Of a DNA stretch of 64,000 nucleotides, positions 61,604-64,000 are shown one piece after another. Origin of the DNA: Erysipelotrichaceae bacterium (lineage in GTDB: Bacteria; Bacillota_I; Bacilli_A; Erysipelotrichales; Erysipelotrichaceae); NCBI GenBank assembly GCA_016280635.1, contig JAEEHC010000052.1:1-64000 (forward strand), given 5' to 3'. The translations under genes were made by a program, and so were the position numbers. Under the pieces are notes generated by a model that saw only the letters and a list, made by a program, of their open reading frames with translations, was not told the DNA's origin and made no database searches. The stretch's first letter is position 1. Every line of letters begins with the position of its first letter.

Positions 61604-62212
61604 ATGGAAGACGAAAAGAAATTCGAAGAAGCAAATCAGAATCTCGATGAAGACATCGAAGGACTGGAAGACGAAGAATTCAATGATGCCGTAGGCAGAA
61701 TGAAAGATGCTCTGAATGATGTCAAGAACGGGCTGGCCAAGACCGTTGAAGACCTGAAGTCCAAACTGTCAAATGTTGACCTCAGCAAGGAAAAGGTTCA
61801 GGGTTATCTGGATGATTTCGGTAAGGCCGTCAACAATGTTGTAGAGTCTGTCAGCAAGACCTTCAAGGATGTCAAGGACAATCCGAAGACCGCCGAAGTG
61901 TTCAACAAGGCCAAGGAAACCTATGAAAAGGTTGCCAACAATGTCAAGGAAGGCGTCACCAACGCCTACAACAAGGCCAGAGAGAACGAGACTGTCAGAA
62001 CTACTACCGATAAGGTCGGCGAAAACGTCAAGAACGCCGCTGATACCTTTGCGGAAAAGTATCATGATTTCACTCATGATCCCAAGGTCAGAGAGACTGT
62101 TGTCGGTGCTGTCAACGCGGTTACCGGAGCCTACAACAAGGCCGTTGAAGCCGTAAAGGAAGCCTTACAGCCCAAGGAAGAAGCCAAGGAAGAAGAAAGC
62201 AAAGAAGAGTAA
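61604..62212 (+). CDS. YtxH-like helical, low-complexity protein
   Basis: 202 residues, rich in Lys, Glu, Asp, Ala and Val, with amphipathic helical repeats resembling apolipoprotein/LEA-like helices (YEKVANNVKEGVTNAYNKA, VRTTTDKVGENVKNAADTF). An acidic N-terminus and a Lys/Glu tail flank them. There is no membrane helix or signal, so it may associate with the DUF948 protein or membranes. The call YtxH-like rests mainly on position and composition. Confidence 0.6.
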   Translation: MEDEKKFEEANQNLDEDIEGLEDEEFNDAVGRMKDALNDVKNGLAKTVEDLKSKLSNVDLSKEKVQGYLDDFGKAVNNVVESVSKTFKDVKDNPKTAEVFNKAKETYEKVANNVKEGVTNAYNKARENETVRTTTDKVGENVKNAADTFAEKYHDFTHDPKVRETVVGAVNAVTGAYNKAVEAVKEALQPKEEAKEEESKEE

Positions 62213-62218
62213 TTGTTT

Positions 62219-63226
62219 ATGAGTAACAGCGAGAAAAAGAAAGTAACTATTTATTCAGTTGCCAATGAGGCGGGAGTATCTCTTGCTACGGTTTCTCGTG
62301 TCATAAATGATTCAGGATTAGTAAAGCAGGAGACCAAGGACAAGGTCGAAGCTGCCATCGTCAAGCTGGGCTACCGGCCCAATGCCGTTGCTCAGGGTCT
62401 GGCTCTGAAAAAGACCACGACCATTGCACTGGTGGTTCCCGATTCCAGTTTCCTGTACATTGGTAAGATCATCAATGGTTTACTTGATGTAGCAAAGATT
62501 TACAAGTACAACATCACGCTGCACACGACCAGTTCTTCGATCAATGAAATGTCGGAGATCATCGACAATATCGTCAAGTCGCGGGCTGACGGTGTCATCA
62601 TCTACAATGAGTCACTGTCCAACAGCGAGAGTGAAGTGCTTAACTCTTTCCAGGTCCCGATGGTGTACATCGGACACAAGACGACCAATCTTTCCAGCTG
62701 CAATGTCTATGTTGACTACTCTCAGGCCCTCTATGAGCTGGTAAATGAGTATCTTGACAAGGGCATTGATGACATCATCATCGTAGAAGACCGGAAGAAC
62801 CCTGATACGATCAGCCAGATCATCAGCGGCATCAGCCGGGCGTATGAGGAACATGGCAAGAAGTTTGACGGCTATGTGGAGATTCCCGAGCAGTATCACA
62901 ACTCCTACGAGTTCCTCAACGAATACTTCTCCAGGCACAAGCACGATGTGGTCATCAGCATGAGAGATTCCCAGGCCGTTGCCGTCCTGAACACCTGCCG
63001 GGAAAACGGCATCAGAGTTCCAGAGGATACGGATGTCATCAGTGTCCTCGATTCACGGATCAATGACATGGTAAGACCGAGAATATCATCCTTTGTCATC
63101 CCGTCATACGACCTGGGAGCGCTGGCCATGCGCGTCATGACCAAGATGCTCAACGGAGAAACCGTCAAGGAGAGGGATTACAAGCTAAACTACATCTACG
63201 AACGCAAAGCTTCAACCAAGAACTGA
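62219..63226 (+). CDS. LacI-family transcriptional regulator, probable CcpA
   Basis: 335 residues from the ATG at 62219; a TTG at 62213 is less likely. The DNA-binding head (1-55, VTIYSVANEAGVSLATVSRVIND) with hinge NAVAQGLALKKTTTIALVVPD fits CcpA-type repressors. The periplasmic-binding-like core follows. Synteny with YtxG/YtxH-like genes supports CcpA, the carbon catabolite regulator acting with HPr-Ser-P, but another LacI member is possible because the HPr contact residues cannot be verified by eye. The gene is followed by a terminator. Confidence 0.82.
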   Translation: MSNSEKKKVTIYSVANEAGVSLATVSRVINDSGLVKQETKDKVEAAIVKLGYRPNAVAQGLALKKTTTIALVVPDSSFLYIGKIINGLLDVAKIYKYNITLHTTSSSINEMSEIIDNIVKSRADGVIIYNESLSNSESEVLNSFQVPMVYIGHKTTNLSSCNVYVDYSQALYELVNEYLDKGIDDIIIVEDRKNPDTISQIISGISRAYEEHGKKFDGYVEIPEQYHNSYEFLNEYFSRHKHDVVISMRDSQAVAVLNTCRENGIRVPEDTDVISVLDSRINDMVRPRISSFVIPSYDLGALAMRVMTKMLNGETVKERDYKLNYIYERKASTKN

Positions 63227-63235
63227 TTCGAAACA

Positions 63236-63256
63236 GGCCGCATTAAGCGGCCTTTA
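63236..63256 (+). terminator. Rho-independent terminator
   Basis: GGCCGC and GCGGCC pair around ATTAA, followed by TTTA. Confidence 0.75.
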
Positions 63257-63278
63257 CTATGGCTTTGTTTGCGGTCAG

Positions 63279-63300
63279 TTAAGCGCTAAGTAGTGCTTAA
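63279..63300. promoter_or_regulatory. 22-bp palindrome before the lipoprotein gene
   Basis: Arms TTAAGCGCTA and TAGTGCTTAA differ at one position around AG. It lies 15 bases upstream of a TAAAAT -10-like box (63316-63321), so it is placed as an operator at the -35. Confidence 0.5.
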
Positions 63301-63383
63301 ATCATTTTTGTATGCTAAAATAGAGCGGTATGAAAGAAAATTGGCATCTTCATGATGCTGTATAAGATGGCAGGTGCGGAAAA

Positions 63384-63893
63384 ATGAAGAAACTATTAAC
63401 GGCAATTCTGGCACTGCTGCTGCTGAGCGGCTGCGGTTCAGATGTTACCAGGGAACTGGACAAGGAAAGATATGATGCCTACATGACATACTATCAGGCC
63501 ATTCTCGAAGAGGAAAACAAGTTAAATAAGTCCCAGAACTACAATACGGAACTGGTAGTTAATAAGCTTTCAGACGGTACCTACCGCTATGATGTCATCA
63601 TTGACAATCCCCGGGTCGCCATGTACAAGATCAAGGCACTGGCTGTCATTGATGACCTGAGTGCCAGGATCGACCGGGAAAACATGATGCCTTCAGTCGG
63701 CATTCTCGATGATGCCGTCTATAACATGATGCCCAACATCTTTGACAAGGAGAAGGGTTTCGTTGCCGGACTGACGCTGTCACTGGTTTCCGAGAAACCG
63801 CAGTTAAGGATCGGTTTAATGGTCGAATACATTGATTCCAGCAAAGTCAGCAGCAGACGTGAGTACATCACGCTGTTTGCCAGCTATGAATAA
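63384..63893 (+). CDS. Small lipoprotein of unknown function
   Basis: 169 residues with lipobox LSGC (Cys17). The mature protein begins with a charged helix (ELDKERYDAYMTYYQAILEEENK) and continues as mixed alpha/beta; no motif is recognised. The RBS is GGTGCGGA, weak. It lies 13 bases before the flippase-like gene, so the two probably form one operon. Confidence 0.7.
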   Translation: MKKLLTAILALLLLSGCGSDVTRELDKERYDAYMTYYQAILEEENKLNKSQNYNTELVVNKLSDGTYRYDVIIDNPRVAMYKIKALAVIDDLSARIDRENMMPSVGILDDAVYNMMPNIFDKEKGFVAGLTLSLVSEKPQLRIGLMVEYIDSSKVSSRREYITLFASYE

Positions 63894-63906
63894 AGGGTGA
63901 AATGAA

Positions 63907-64000
63907 ATGAGTGAAGTTGTTAAGGATAACAGAAAGAAGCAGTCCATCATCGCCGGTGCCCTGACCGGTTCGGCCGGTGTTTTCATCACCAAGGCCATTG
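63907..64000 (+). CDS. Start of a polysaccharide-flippase-like membrane protein, partial
   Basis: Only the first 31 codons are in the window. After a charged start (MSEVVKDNRKKQ), the sequence IIAGALTGSAGVFITKAI resembles the first helix of the MurJ/SpoVB/Wzx flippase group. The ribosome site is AAAGGGTGA; an out-of-frame ATG five bases earlier stops at once. The call is tentative because of the short length. Confidence 0.5.
   Translation, partial: MSEVVKDNRKKQSIIAGALTGSAGVFITKAI

Overview
The window looks like a chromosomal segment of a low-to-mid GC Gram-positive bacterium (Bacillota). Lipobox signal peptides, LPXTG-like sorting signals, a PyrR attenuator, PRD antitermination, a ytxG/ytxH/ccpA-like block and a mannose-family PTS all point that way. 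The style of the surface proteins and lipoproteins suggests an Erysipelotrichia-like gut or oral anaerobe; this is an inference, since no rRNA or universal marker is available. Genes are tightly packed with many ATGA stop/start overlaps. I saw no tRNA, rRNA, CRISPR array, insertion sequence or phage gene, and no gene-free stretch reaches 300 bases.

Region 1 (1-13.5 kb) is a transport and surface region. It opens with the end of one sugar-type ABC importer (two permeases and a very long binding protein with a C-terminal sorting-like tail). An OB-fold-like lipoprotein, a thioester/isopeptide/Cna_B adhesin and a small lipoprotein follow. A complete second importer operon comes next: binding protein, nucleotide-pyrophosphatase-type phosphodiesterase, MsmX/UgpC-type ATPase, two permeases and a 5'-nucleotidase-family protein. 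The enzyme content suggests uptake and intracellular breakdown of a phosphodiester or nucleotide-like solute.

Region 2 (13.7-25.9 kb) holds a giant cell-wall-anchored subtilase with dockerin-like and cohesin-like parts, then an operon of phosphodiesterase, DSP/PTP-type phosphatase, rRNA m5C methyltransferase and rRNA pseudouridine synthase. A minus-strand group follows: prepilin peptidase and two membrane proteins.

Region 3 (26-43.9 kb) is mostly metabolism and housekeeping: 3-hexulose-6-phosphate synthase, PNPase, a LicT/BglG-type antiterminator with its own RAT-like leader, an aldo/keto reductase with ferredoxin-like clusters, the aspartase-fumarase-malic enzyme operon (aspartate to pyruvate), TrmB, two unknown proteins, MurC, a minus-strand DnaJ/NifU/DUF5685/PAP2 operon, an S1 protein and Pgi.

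Region 4 (44-51.2 kb) encodes an ABC importer of the iron/2-aminoethylphosphonate type joined to a winged-helix-LicC-like cytidylyltransferase fusion, then an unknown membrane protein overlapping a galactokinase-family gene. The first block may take up an aminophosphonate or phosphocholine-like compound and activate it with CTP.

Region 5 (51.2-64 kb) holds a DeoR-controlled mannose-family PTS locus with striking operator repeats, iron alcohol dehydrogenase and SIS isomerase; a HAD phosphatase; pyrR-uraA with an attenuator; CutC; a NYN/PIN protein; a ytxG-ytxH-ccpA-like block; a lipoprotein; and the start of a flippase-like gene cut by the window edge.
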